NCBI RefSeq assembly: GCF_030272615.1
Contig: NC_081409.1
Location: 206,939,190-207,003,189, forward strand
Direction: 5' to 3'
DNA from: Cryptomeria japonica
Taxonomy: Eukaryota; Streptophyta; Pinopsida; Cupressales; Cupressaceae
DNA length: 64,000 nucleotides
Shown: piece by piece, positions 47,466-59,824 of the stretch
Position numbering within the stretch: position 1 is the first letter of the stretch
Layout: every line of letters begins with the position of its first letter
The notes under the pieces: generated by a model
The model's input: the letters and a program-made list of their open reading frames with translations, nothing else
Database searches by the model: none
Told to the model about the DNA's origin: nothing
Position numbers and translations under genes: made by a program

Positions 47466-49285
47466 TTAATTCTTTTTCCCACGACTCTTCTTAGGGAGCA
47501 ACTTCTTAGCCCATTCCTTAGTGAGGAACTTGAATAGGCCTTTAAAGTCCTCATCCTCCTTTCCTTTACCTTTGTCCGCGCTATCTTGCAAAAGGCACAG
47601 TGTAGTGGCCGAGCATCTCATGACATTTAGAGCAAATTTAGGCACATCATGCATCTTGGACTCCGTCGCCTCCAGTCTGCTGGTAATCACCTGCAGGTTG
47701 TTAGAGAGGGATTCTATCTTTTTCCCGAGCTCAGCTAGGTTGGGATCTTCTTCCTTCACACTACTGGCCTCTTCAACAACCAACATTTTCTCAATCCTGA
47801 AGGTCGGGGAAGGGAAGTTGGCTGGTTCCAGACTCATAGAGGCGGTCGGGCTTTTAGAAACATGGGTTGAGCTCACAGAAAGGGGGGAATGTTTGTGCTA
47901 GGCCTGGGGGGTTTTATCAGTCAGAATGGAGTTGCCTGTGTTGTGCGAGGAGGAGGGGTCTCTTAGGGATTTATCAGAGGGTTTAGAGGCCAATCTGCTA
48001 GAGCGACGGGGCATGTTGGTGTCTTCGGTAAAGTCCGGGTCCGAATCAATTTCTTGGATTTTAAATTTTTTAGGGGTTCTGACCTCCTCCGAGGAGTGAT
48101 TCTTGGTTTTCTTGCTGGAGGAGCCAAGTTCCATGCAACGGGGGCTTGAATCATTAATGGGTAGAGGTTGGGTCGAGGGGCTGACATTCTGCACAGAAAT
48201 GGAACAGGGCGGGCAGAGGGCGAGGTGGAAGTTGAAAAGGCAGAGCATAAGGCCCTGGTGCAGGATGGGAAAGTCTTTTCCTTTCTTTTTGGCATCATCT
48301 ATATCTTTAACGTTAGCATCCATCGAGTGCAGTAAAAGAACGGAATGGAAATGAGGTCTTTGTTCCTCAAATGGTTCAGGAAGGGGAGGTGGTAGTAGTA
48401 GAAAATGTCGTACCTGCCTTCAAGTGTAAAATACTTCATCACTATGTAGCAGACTTCATCCCAAGGGTGCGGGAGTTCCTCTCTGTCAAAGCCTCCGACC
48501 CTCTTGACAGGGTTCTCACTGTGGCGGAAAAACTGGTTAACGCTGGTAGAGTTCGCAATGCGGCTCTATTTTTTCCATTTTCTGCCCTCCATTGAGAGGC
48601 CAGTAGCCTCGGCTATGACCTCTTCATTTATTTCGAAGGAGATTCCCCCCATAGTCACCCTTCTATCCTCCCAGGAGGACACAAATTGTTTAGAGAGTCT
48701 CTAGTCGTTGCCCTTCATGTTCTCCATGAATTTGTCAATGCCTCCTTCAGTGCACACGAACTAGGCCACTGGTTTGGCTTTGAACTCCTCAACTTTGTTG
48801 GGTTCCAGCCTGAGCCTGTTCCCCCCCATTTTAGAATCCTCCAGCTTCTCTGTTTGAAAATGACAGAAAGCCAGAACGTAGAGCCGAAGCAGACTCAAGA
48901 CTAAATGGTTAGGGAAAATGTGCCAGACTTCGGTTAAACGGTCGTAATAATCATAGTGATTATTATCCTTTAAGGTCTCGTAGATATCGCTGGCTGGAGA
49001 TCTACTCAGAGCGTGCGAGCCTTTACTCAGGCCGATGTGAGTTGACAACTCTTTACTCGGGCCAATTTGAGTTGACAGCTCCCCAGCGCCGCCTTTGCCA
49101 TCACGAGTTGGCACCATTCGAGTCATAAATGAATGGTAATCATTCTCAATGTTAGTCCTTTCTTTATAAATTTGTCCCCTGTGGTAGCGATGACTCCACA
49201 TACCTCTGCTACGTGTCCGTCTGTGGTAGAAATTGGCGGGATCTCCGCGCCAATTTGAAAAAATTAACACATTTTCCTTCATCAT
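47466..49285 (-). pseudogene. LINE ORF3, unknown protein (family Y)
   Basis: Function unknown; not a standard LINE ORF. The start ATG at 49285 overlaps the ORF2 stop (ATGA). About 600 codons, one frameshift near 48335, nonsense TAG codons at 48761, 48701, 48566 and 47898, stop at 47466. From the N-terminus: a Tyr/His/Arg-rich region with two ELST(Q/H)IG(P/L)SK repeats; a conserved-looking core with EINEEVIAEATGLSMEG (about 48600) and, about 50 residues on, VMKYFTLEGR followed by YYYH (about 48430); LHQGLM; a basic segment with PRRSSRLASK; a likely coiled coil (47640-47740); and a Lys-rich C-terminus. The nuclear-localisation-like basic patches are inference. The same two core motifs recur at 62222-62460. 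Confidence 0.7.
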
Positions 49286-52200
49286 TGGGCAGAAGGGTTA
49301 GTCATTTCTTGGCACAAGGCTTTTTCCTTATCCAGGATTTCCTTAATAGTGATTGGCAGTAGATTGGGGTTCCTCCAGCATCGTAAGCCCATCTGCAGCC
49401 TTCCTTCAGCTGCCATGGAATCCGCCGCTCTATTTCCTTCTCTGAAGATGTGTTCTATGGTGAAGTCCTCCATTTTGACCAGCAAGTGCCTGATATCCCT
49501 CAGAATGGGTTCCACTCTCCATCCAGCTGAAGCATTCCCTTTGATAGAGTCGATAATAGCTTGAGAGTCTCCTTCGATTTCCAGATGCTTTATTCCTATG
49601 TTGTTAGCCATTTTCAGCCCCTAGAGGAGGGCCATTCCCTCAGCTTGAGTGACCGAACTTTCACTGAGGTTGCCAGCATAGGCTGCAACCATGTTCCCTA
49701 GATGATCCCTGATGACTCCACCACCAGCCTGACTGTTGCATTGAGCAGAGCCATCAAAATTCAATTTAAACCAGTGAATTCTGGGGGAAGGCCACCTAGT
49801 CATTTGTCTCTTTTTCTTGGTGCTGTTGTTGAAACGATCAAAGCCAAGGGGGAGTTTCCAGCTGCTAGTGATCTTCTTATCCATCTCATCAGGAGGATAG
49901 GGGGGGATTTTCCATTTTGTAGCTTCTATATTCTCAGATATCAATTTAAAGTAGGTGAGGGCAACAGAGTCCAGAGGGGTCTCAGTGTCTCTGAAAATTC
50001 TGTTGTTTCTCTCCTTCCACAAAGCCCAGCATATGTGAGGAGGAATTTGTTTCCAAAGTTGAATGATGAGGGGATGATGGGAAGGGGGGGTCCAATCAAA
50101 CACAAAAATTTTTATATTCTTGTGGAAGACCCAACACAAACCACATTTCTGAAGAGTGACAGACCAAATGTGAGCCGCAAAGGGACATAGAATAAAAAGG
50201 TGCTCAATAGATTCCTCATCCTTTTTACATAAGCTGCATCTATTGGGGAGATGGAATCCCTTGTTTTTCAAGTTATCAAACGTGAGGGTTTTGCCATGCA
50301 TGAGGGACCACCAAAAGAAATTAATTTTGGGAATTAACTGAGGGTTCCAAACTTTCTTCCAACCTTCCGCATCCACAGGGTGTTTTAGGAGCTGAGAGTA
50401 TGCAGATTTGACCGAGAACTGGCCCGATTGTGGCTCTTTCCAGATGAAGCTGTCTTCGTTCGTGGTCATGGGAATTCTAGTTTTCAGCAATAAGAGTTGC
50501 AACTCCTGAGCCAAGGGGACCAGGCTTGGTTGATTGCTGCAGATGGGGACTAAGTCCTTCCAACCACTTCCTGGGACCAAATAATCTGCAACATAATCCC
50601 CGAGGATAGCCTTGAAATGGTTCATGATTTGATGGAAGTGAGTGTTGATTAACGATCTATCTTCCGTCCAAAAGTCCTCCCAGAATCTCACCTTTTTGCC
50701 ATCTCCAAGCTGCCACTTCAGCCCTTCTCTGACCATCACTCTATTCTTTAGGATGTTGTTCCATAATTTGGAGCCTTGGGGAAGGTCATAAGTGTTTAGA
50801 TTATAAAAGAAATTCTCCCAGTCCAAATACTTAGCTTTGATGATGTTGCACCAGTCCGCCTCCCCTTTAGCCAAGGTCCATCCCACCTTGGCAATTAGCG
50901 CCTTATTGAGGGCATTGATCTTTCATATACCCAAACCTCCCAAAGATTTGGGTAAACAAACAGTATCCCAGTTGACCAGAGCCAGGTGTTTTTTTTTTTC
51001 CTCTAAGCCAGTCCATAAAGTTTTTTTTTGAATTTTTTCAAGTTTTTCACCCATGGTCTGTAATATTTTGAACATGGAGAGGAAGTAGATCGGAATTCCC
51101 TGAAGGGAGGCTGTGAGGAGCTGGAGCTTCCCCACGCTACTGAGAAATTTCCCTTTCCATCCCGCAAGCTTTTTCTGCATTCTTTCCAAGATAGAGTTCC
51201 AGAAGGGGGGGTGACTTCCTTGATCATGAGAGGGAGCCCTAGGTAGGTCCTCGGGAGAGTAGCCATTTTGCATCTGAGGATGGAGAGGATTCTGAGTTGG
51301 AGGTCATTTGGAGTGTTGAATAAGTAGAGATTACTCTTCTCATAGTTGATTCATTGTCCCAATGCCTTGGCATAGTCCTCCAGAAGGGTCTTCCATCCTT
51401 TAGCCTCCATGACAGAAGTTCTGCCAAAAAGGAAAGTGTCATCCACGAACTGCTGGATATTAGTAGGGGGGAGCATGGAGGCTTCTTTGAATCCTTGGAG
51501 CCTACCATTGGTGACTAGATGAGTCACATTTTTGTTTAGGACTTCAGCTATCATGATAAAAAGATAAGGGGATAAGGGGTCGCCCTGTCAGATACCCTTC
51601 TCAGCTTTGAAGCCTCCCCTAGGAGTCCCATTAATCAGGACTAAGAATTGGACCGTGGTAACACATTCACGAATCATACTCACCATTTTTTTGTTGAATC
51701 CTAGTTTTAGGAGCACTTTGAAAAGAAATTCCCAATTAACCTTGTCATAAGCTTTTGATATGTCAAGTTTAAAGGCCATACCTGGTAATTTGCTCCTATG
51801 CATGGAATGGATTATCTCATGAGTTGTAATGGCGGCATCCAAAATTTTCCATCCTGGGATAAAGCCTTTTTGAGATAGAATGATAAATTTTTCTAGGAAG
51901 GGTTTAATTATGTTTACCAGGACCTTGGAGAGAATCTTGTAAATGGTATTGCAAAGGCTTATGGGCTGATATTCCTTCAGGCAGCTGGGAGTGGTGGTCT
52001 TGGGGATGAGGACAATGAAATGTGTTGTTGATCTTTTTTAGCAATCTCCCCATTTTGAAGAAATCTTGGACAACTTTAGTAACATCATAGCTAACAATAT
52101 CCCAAAAGTCCTGGAAGAAGGCTGGGGGGAAACCATCCGGGCCCGGAGTTTTATAAGCTCCCATAGCAAAGACTGCCCTGTGAACTTCCTCAGTAGAGAT

Positions 52201-53516
52201 GGGGGACAAGAGTTACCGGTTGTCGTCCTCCTCAATGGCCATTGACAGTTTACTAATGAGGCAGTCCTGGAGCAGCAAAGCCATTCCACCGTCCGCATAC
52301 AGACTGGTGAAAAAGTCCATCACGTTCTGTCCAATTAGAGAGTCATCAGAAATCTCCTGGCCAGTTTCATCTTTAATACTTTTGATGTAGTTCCTCCTCT
52401 TGTGGTTAGAAGTCGATCTATGGAAGAAGGCAGAATTTCTGTCCCCTTCTTTCAACCACTGGATCCTGGATCTTTGTTTCCAGTACACTTCCTCCTTGGC
52501 AAGGATATTTTTCCAGCTTTTGCGACAATCTTCCTCCTCCTTCAAAATGGGGTCTGGGGGGTTACAAGTAGGCATTAAAATTTGAAGTTGTTCCAGTCTG
52601 GATCCCAGGTCCTTTTTTCTTTTAAAGATGTCTCCAAAGGTGTTCTTGTTCCACCCTTTGACTTCCCTGCTGATTAACTTTAGTTTCTCCATAATTCTGA
52701 ACATGGCAGTCCCTTGGATTGGGGTGGACCATCAACCTCTAACCAAATCCCTAAAGTCAGGATGGGAGGCCCACATGATTTCATAGCGGAAGGGGGGGGA
52801 CCCTGGTAGGGTCTGTCTTTCCAATGGAGAAGAAGGGGGTTGTGATCAGACGTCGTCCTTGGGAGGGATTTTAGGAAGGAGCTCATTCCCAAATCCCAGT
52901 TGGTGGAGATCAAGAATCTATCCAATCTGACTTGGATGAGGTGTTTGCCTTTCCTGTTATTCGACCAAGTGAAGGGGGCACCCTGAAGGTCAATATCCAC
53001 TAGGTTTGAAGCATTGATGAAGCTGGCTAGGTCGCTCATGCTGTCAGAGAAATCCTCCAGGCCACCACACTTCTCAGAAGGGTAGAGGGGGGCATTGAAA
53101 TCCCCAACAAGCATAAACCGGTCCTTCTGATTAGTCATAATGATATTAGAGATTTCCTCCCGCAGGATCCATCTTTCCGCCCTAGAGTTGGGAGAATAGA
53201 TGTTGAACATCTGCCATCAAAGATCACCATAGTGGAGAGAAACTGCTAGGAAATTTTGGGAGCTAGCAAATAGCTTGCCTTTTATTTTAATGGGATTCCA
53301 CAGGGTAGTAATACCTCCAGACGCACCCAAGGCATCAACATACAGGTAGTCCGCTCCAGGCCAAAGTTTACCAGCAATCGCAGCGAAGGTTTGGGAAGGC
53401 ATCTTAATTTCTTGAATTAGACATATGTTGATTTTCATCTCAAGAATGAGTTGTGTTATGGCGAACCGCTTCTGGGGGCTATTCAGACCTCTTATGTTCC
53501 AAGAGAGGAACTTCAT
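49282..53516 (-). pseudogene. LINE ORF2: endonuclease, reverse transcriptase, RNase H
   Basis: Enzyme for target-primed reverse transcription. ATG 53516 overlaps the ORF1 stop. APE-type endonuclease with SWNIRGL, IQEIK, GDFNA and SDHN (53510-52810). RT with the TPGPDG region (about 52140), FKLDISKAYDKVNW, QGDPLSPYLF and FVDD (about 51440-51450). zf-RVT region with CSLC and HLFILCPF (about 50200-50250). RNase H with FDGSAQ, QAEGMAL and EGDSQAI (49760-49540). Stops TGA 53217, TAA 52210, TGA 51588, TGA 51351, TGA 50923, TAG 49621. Frameshifts near the C-run at 52794-52800, near 52020 and near 51150. RT with FVDD instead of the commoner F/YADD is within the family's variation. Confidence 0.93.
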
Positions 53517-55081
53517 TCCTTACTTTTGCTAAGTCCGTCCAGGGTCAGTTGTCTGCCCTTTGCAATGTCCCTTGTCATAACCTTGTGTCTTAGGACTCTT
53601 ACTGTAGGTCTCCCAACTTTTCTTTCATTTCCCCCCACATCATCTTTCTTGGCTTTGACTTTCTTCTTCTGGGTTATCCATTCTTGATTATCCATCCGAG
53701 GAGAACATGGGGGGGATACTTTTAGCGGAGTTGCCAAGGAGTTTCCAGAGTACTCCTCTCCATCCCCAGCTGTAGGGGAGGAAGAGGTTGAAGTGGTGGG
53801 TAAGGTACTTTCAATCTTGAGAGGTTTAACTATAGCTGGGGTGGGGTCAAGGAGGGCATGGGGTGAGGGGGAAGAAGAAGGGCGGGGGATGGGGGACATG
53901 ATGAGGGCTATTGCCTGAGGGATCTCCCCCTCTTTCAGGGGGTAGTTAGAGTTTTTGACTGGGTCCGCTGGGGATTTTAAGATCTCAAGGATCTTGTTTG
54001 TGTGCTGGTAATCTTCAGGAATAGCATTCTCAGTAGTCAGCTTAGGAGGGGCCAAGGATGATGGGTCACCAGGGTTGATGGGTTCATCCCAGATGGCTTT
54101 ATTCTTGATCTTGGGTTTTGCTACCACAGGGGCTTTACAATCAGTATAGGAATGCCCCTAAGTATTACACTTCTGGCAGTACAGGGTGGCATTTTCGTAA
54201 ACAATGGTCTGGGACCATTTTCCCCATTTGGACTTTAGGGAGATAAAGTTTGGGAGGGCTTTGTTAATTGTAACATTGACACAGAAGCGAGAATACACCA
54301 ACCTGGACTTGTTGAGAGTGACTGAGTCCGCTGCAACAAAGCAACCAAATGAGTTTCCTATCCATCGAAAGATTTGTTCGTCCCAGAACTCCAGAGGGAG
54401 TTTAGGTAGCCTAACACACACTAGGGCCATGTGGTTTAGTTCTGTAGAGGGGTCAAAACCAGGTTTCCATTTAGCCATGGTTAGGAAGTACTTTCCATAA
54501 GCCCAGGACCCCGACAAGACATAAATCAGATCCTCCTCAGTGATAAATTTGAATAGAAAGAGTCCCCCCAACATGGCTGAAACCTCCAGGCTACCTTTTA
54601 GCTTCCAGCGTGACTTTGCCCAGTGCCTGACCATGTCGATAGAAGGTCAGAAGGAGAAGAAATGACCAACTATCACCAGGTGAAGGGAGGTGGTGATTAT
54701 GTCCATTAGGTTGTCCGGGAGTTTGATTTCCGTTCCGTCTTCTGTTTGGGAGAAGGAGGCCACAACATCAAGAGGGAATGAATTTGTTGACCCAAGGAGG
54801 GTGTTCTTCCAGCTAGACTTGGGATTCACCTCCACAGTATCCTTATCCATCTGACCGGTAGAAGTTTCTGGTCCGGGATGGGGTATATTCCTTTCCTCCC
54901 CTTTCGATCTAGGATCAGTCAAACTTGGAGAAGTGGGAAGGGTGTGAAGACTGTCATTTTCTTTTATATGGTCCGCATAACGTGGGGACCCCGCAACAGG
55001 CCCAGAGGCATGCGTTCCGACCGTGGAATCGGGCGTTGGGTCCAGCAGGGGAGGGGTGGCCTCCCCAGAGGGGGCAGACAT
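53513..55081 (-). pseudogene. LINE ORF1, DUF4283-type RNA-binding protein, two stops
   Basis: Probable nucleic-acid-binding ORF1 protein of plant L1 elements. ATG 55081 (MSAPSGEATPP), Pro/Ser-rich N-terminus, then a DUF4283-like domain (about 54640-54240: LFLFKFITEEDL, GSWAYGKYFL, LPLEFWDEQIFRWIG), then a CX2CX4HX4C zinc knuckle (about 54190-54150) interrupted by TAG 54158, and a long Pro/Ser/Lys-rich tail. A TGA at 54647 splits the N-terminal part. One frame throughout. The terminal TGA overlaps the ORF2 ATG. Family assignment is from motif recognition. Confidence 0.85.
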
Positions 55082-55171
55082 CTAGGCACACAAAATCTCC
55101 AAAATGGGTGGGAGAGTTGCAGAGGTTGTTAGCGTAAAGGGCCAACACCCTTTTTTTTATTTTTATTTTCT

Positions 55172-55290
55172 GATGTTGGATGTTGATTCATCAATAACGT
55201 AGAAAAATTAGTGATGCTTAGATGAATGCTTTGGAATCAATAATATGTCTATTGTTTTAGATGACTAAATAATTATTATATATATAGAGT
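55172..55290. repeat. Dispersed repeat, copy 1, right part
   Basis: Continues the repeat interrupted by the LINE. Matches 57853-57965, including the ATGAATGCTTTGGAATCAAT stretch. Confidence 0.85.
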
Positions 55291-56411
55291 ATGAAAAATG
55301 AACCACTATGATGGATAATCAAATCCTTCATGGACTCACGTTTCAACCCTCCACTTAGATAAGCCCAAAGATTACTATGACCTTCAAGTTCATCTATTAA
55401 TTAGCTAATTGTATGTTTTAACTATGCACATAGATTAACTAAGTTCTTGAGAATTTAGAAACCAAAAGTACATACCACAGAGGTCTCTTGGACAACTTAG
55501 CTAGCTCTCTACCTAGGACATTCATGCAGTGCACAAATGACAACATGGTACACTAGTGTCCTATACGAATAGAAAATAAGGATTATCTTGAAAAACACAA
55601 AATAATTTGTATAATGATATGATATACAATGAATAGTTAAATGTAAATAAACAATGATATAAAGTGATTGAAATGAAAGCACTAAATAGAACTAAATAAT
55701 TGAAAAGACAAGAGAAAAGTTAGAGATCACCAAAGATACAAAAAAAAATCATACTTTCTCCAAATGACTCCTTCACTTGTTCCTATACACAAAAGACTAA
55801 AACAATATGTTGAGTGGTTGTATAGAGGTTTGCCTTAGTCAAAACCACGCTCCAATGTTCCCACCTCAATTGACAACCAAGACAAATCTATTGACAATAA
55901 ACATGAAATGACATAATGAATAAAATGTCAAGACAATATACTCAACAATCTTAGAGATTTGCCACTCCTCCAGGATGTAAACCAAGTAGCCTATGCAAGG
56001 AAGAAGAAGAATTAGTGTCCAAAGTGATAGTGATACTCTTCAAGTAATGATAAGGAGGTTCAAGATATCATCGTAGTAATGACAATGGTGGAATAAAACA
56101 ACGTGTATTGCAAAACGAGAGAGATGGTGTGAGAATGAGAGAGTTGCGAATGAGAATGATGTTGTTCAAGAGCTATGGTATGCAAGAATGAATTGAATGT
56201 AGTGAATTATGCTAAAAAATCTCAAATTGGAGGGGTTTTGGCAAACACAAATGATTCTTGACATCAATGCAGGTTGGTGGATGTGTTACACTGTTAAAAT
56301 GTGACAAGTGTAACATCCCAATGACTAGAAGAGTCACAAGTTTTTGCGGGATGCTCCAATGTGTCACGCAAATGTTTGTGGAACAAGAATCCGTCTGAGC
56401 AAAAACTAGGC
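55291..56411. other. AT-rich spacer, nothing recognised
   Basis: No coding sequence, terminal repeats or RNA gene supported. Ends in CTAAC, the duplication of the next element. Confidence 0.5.
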
Positions 56412-56416
56412 CTAAC

Positions 56417-57179
56417 TGTTTATGATGAAAATGGATAATAACAATATTGAAAGACTAAATAGATTCAACCACAAAATCCTAGCCTAACAATAACAAAGAT
56501 CCACCATAACATATGAAGATTACCTAGGACAATGCAAATCAAATGAAATCACAAAGATTATACCATCACATGTCCAATAGGGTTTGGATCTCCATTCTTC
56601 CTATCTCCATTGATCTTGCTTGATATATTTTCTCTCAGATTTTATGTATGCACAAGAGCTCAACAAAGAACGGAAATGTGGTTGCAAGTAGGCTTGATTG
56701 CATATGAAAGTTTGAATGCTAGAATGCTTGATTAGTTGAATAGATTGATTAGAATGATTAGGATGATTAGGAGTGATAATGAAGGAAGCATCTCCTTATA
56801 TAGAAGACACTATAAGAAATGGAGGGATAAGATTGAGAGGTGTAAAAGATAAATGGTCGGCTATGATTAGAGGGTAGGAAAGAGAAATAAGAAAATAATA
56901 AGAGGGTAGGTAGTGTAGGAATTAAGAGATGAATGACATGTGTCATAGGTAGAAAAGGTTAATGAATTAATTAAATAAATAAGATGTTTATTTAATTTAG
57001 GAAAAGGGATAATTTAAATAAATAAATGTATTTATTTATATGAGAAATAAGGCTAGAAGAGGATAAATGAATTAATTAAATAAATAAAGATTTATTCAAT
57101 TAATAGAAGAATTAGGCTAAAGTAATTAAATAAATAAAGATATTTATTTAATTAGACATGACAATTCTAGGTGTCTACA
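56417..57179 (-). mobile_element. Solo gypsy-type LTR (763 bp)
   Basis: On the minus strand TGTAGACACC...CATCATAAACA, flanked by CTAAC at 56412-56416 and 57180-57184. Its start resembles the 21959 LTR (TGTAG-CAC, then TTAATTAAATAAATAT words). A minus-strand TATA-like TATATA lies at 56797-56802. No internal region, primer site or second LTR, so it is a solo LTR left by recombination. Confidence 0.85.
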
Positions 57180-57309
57180 CTAACAGTCTATAAACTGGAC
57201 ATACAAGATGTTAGGGGGTGTTTTGGATTAGGATTAAGAATTAAAGAGCATAAATGTCTTAATCATAACTAAAGGGGAAATCCTATGTGATTTGAAATTA
57301 TATTGGATG

Positions 57310-57422
57310 CAATTTATGACATTACAATACACACAGACATACATATATGCATATGCATATGTATGTATGTATGTAAAGTATACATACATAGATGCATGCG
57401 CGCGCGCGCACACACACACACA
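57310..57422. repeat. Simple-repeat block: ATGT/ACAT, then (CG)n(CA)n
   Basis: Self-complementary CATATGCATATG and TATGTATG words, followed by GCGCGCGCGC and CACACACA (57398-57422). The alternating purine-pyrimidine run is of the type that can adopt Z-DNA. Confidence 0.85.
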
Positions 57423-57466
57423 TTAGTGGAAAGGAAAATAAAAGAACTCTCCTAATTGACAATGGA

Positions 57467-57660
57467 TATTCTCCATACAAAACATCACAATTGTAAAAAC
57501 ACAAATACACATAACACAATTATTTTTTAGTGATTTTTTTTTTGTAAAATAGTATTGAGAAGTTAGATTAAGAGGAACGAACCAATAGAAATCTTGTAAA
57601 AATATGTTGTGATTTGTAGATTTTATATTTTTGATCAAGTGTCGTTTTGTATGGAGAATA
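57467..57660. mobile_element. Short inverted-repeat element, MITE-like
   Basis: Perfect 17-bp inverted repeats (TATTCTCCATACAAAAC at 57467-57483 and its complement at 57644-57660) bound a 194-bp AT-rich segment that is absent from copy 1 of the surrounding repeat. The terminal TA could be the target duplication. No coding capacity. Confidence 0.45.
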
Positions 57661-57965
57661 GATGGCTCCCTCCTAATTTAAGGGAGAATAAAATCTACTT
57701 TTAAATTAAAAAAAAAAAAAAACTAAATTAATAACATTAACATTCAAAATCTACCCTATATTAAATATTGTGATAATATAAATAAATTAAATGTGTTAAA
57801 CAAAGTAAATGCTTTAAAAAATGGATAAAATAATAAAAGTATTTAGTTGGAAAAACATGATAGATGTTGGATGTTGATTCACCAATAATGTAGAGATATT
57901 AGTGATGCTTATATGAATGCTTTGGAATCAATAAATAATATGTCAATTATTTTAGATGACTTTAG
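57661..57965. repeat. Dispersed repeat, copy 2 (uninterrupted LINE target)
   Basis: Matches 46975-47178 joined to 55172-55290, with GATGTTGGATGTT present once. It therefore shows the LINE's empty site. Confidence 0.85.
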
Positions 57966-59820
57966 TGAGTATGGATTCAACCCCATTGCACAAAAAATTA
58001 ATTTGATGCATGTTAATTTCACCATTTGGATTTTTAAATGTCAATCTTAGTTCACTGTGATGTTCTCAATCCATTTTCATCATTCTCATGCTTTTTAATG
58101 TGTACCTAGAAGGGATAACTATTTCCTTAGTGTCAAACCATATTATTGGATATTAATTCAAAAACTAGATAAGATGAAGGATAACACTCAAACATGTAAA
58201 TTATCCTGGACACTTGTGCAATGCACATATTCTAATAATATGCTCTTGATAATGTGTGTAAGTAGTGAATAATAACTTTGACTAATTCCTACTAAGTGCA
58301 ATAGGTTGTTGTAGATAACTCAACAGACCAACAAATCCTTTATCAAGTAACCTATTGTCTTACGAAGGCTCATTTGATTTTTGACCAAGGATGTGTCTTA
58401 TTGGATAATGTTGGCACTATATGTGTACTTAAGGGCTCCCTAAGTTATTATACATTGCATATAGGAAATTAACCAAATTCAACAAACTGAAACACAATGT
58501 AATGATGTTGGAAGTAAATCTATCTACATGGTAGTAGCTACAAGTTACTGGTTAAGTGACACAACAATGGTTGTGGATGATGCAAAAATATAACTATGTT
58601 GTAGCTTAAGACTCACAATCCTATTCTATTTGTACCGTTAACAAATTGTATCAATTCAACTAAAAAAAAACAACATAACAATTTAATCTATAAAAGTAAT
58701 GAACAAATTAACTAGCATTAACAACCAACAATATAAACTATAAAGAGGATTACAATATCTTAAGTGACCCTTGCTTGAGTGTTGTAGATCCCCTGATCAC
58801 AAAGTTTGGTCTAACTTAGGATATTATAAATATTCCACCTTTATTCAATATTCAAAACAAGTGCATGCAATTGATAACAACAATATTCATTGGATTGATA
58901 GGAAAATCTAACATAATCTAGCAACTACAATATGGCCGATACATTCTCGGTAACCTCAAAATTTGACAAGATCTAGCCTTTATACATGATCTTGAGAGTC
59001 AGTTACTTAAGACTAAAATTTATCCCATTAACATCTAGTGATCCTTCATGAAAATGAGGATGACTTATTCTCCTATATAATTGTAAAAAATAATCTAAAT
59101 GATAGGATTCATAATTCTGATTAGACTCTTATTACAACTAAAGAATAGAAATCATAGGAAACATGCAAAATAAATAAATACCATTGTGAACCATTTCTTC
59201 ATTATCATGCAAGCTCCTCCATGTTCTTTGAATGTATTTATTCCATAATGAAAACATCAACAAAAATAATATCTTAACATTCCCTTCCTTGACAGTTATG
59301 TTCCATTTGGCACCTCCTCAACTACTATCTTGTGAGTTGTAAGGGACACCAGTTACAGGCGGTCTGCTTTGGCTACGGGTTAGGAGTCAGACTTACAACT
59401 GCAAGCTAGTATCTAAAAAACAAGCATTCATCTACATTACTACCATTTACAACATAATAAAATTATATCATCCATACGTATTCACAAAACACAAGAATTC
59501 ATTATATGTCATATATATCATCTATTAAACTTAAAAGGTGTTAACAAAGTTCAGGATAAAGTCTTTAAAATAATATAAAGTATCTTGTCAAATGTGAAAT
59601 AGTCAATTCTAGATTCCATCATTCTCCTCAAATAATCTCTTTATTGTCCCTAAGCAAAGCTAGGGACTCGGGTTATACTATAATGCAACAAGCCTATAAC
59701 TTGTTGATGCAATGCCATCTACTCCTTACTTCAAATAAAAGCCCTTCTGATATGTTATATTAGCCCACCTTTTATTATCTATAGTCACATACACCAACTT
59801 TCTCCCCAACCAATGAGGAC
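57966..59820. other. AT-rich spacer, nothing recognised
   Basis: No supported coding sequence or element boundary on either strand. Confidence 0.5.
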
Positions 59821-59824
59821 TTGG

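Larger units (their letters stand above)
47179..55171 (-). mobile_element. Near full-length L1-type LINE with three ORFs
   Basis: 7993 bp on the minus strand, flanked by a 13-bp duplication GATGTTGGATGTT (47166-47178 and 55172-55184). The empty target survives as a related repeat at 57853-57890. ORF1 (RNA-binding), ORF2 (endonuclease, RT, RNase H) and an additional ORF3 follow in order. ORF1/ORF2 and ORF2/ORF3 both overlap by ATGA. The left (3') end lacks a long poly(A): the minus strand ends TTATTATCAAA. The right (5') junction instead carries an A-rich stretch (minus strand GAAAATAAAAATAAAAAAAA) before GGGTGTTGG. Confidence 0.93.

Noticed and set aside
49702-50190. 162-codon plus-strand frame
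   Set aside because: Antisense shadow of LINE ORF2.
51454-52298. Additional short minus-strand frames overlapping ORF2
   Set aside because: Alternate-frame shadows of the broken RT domain.
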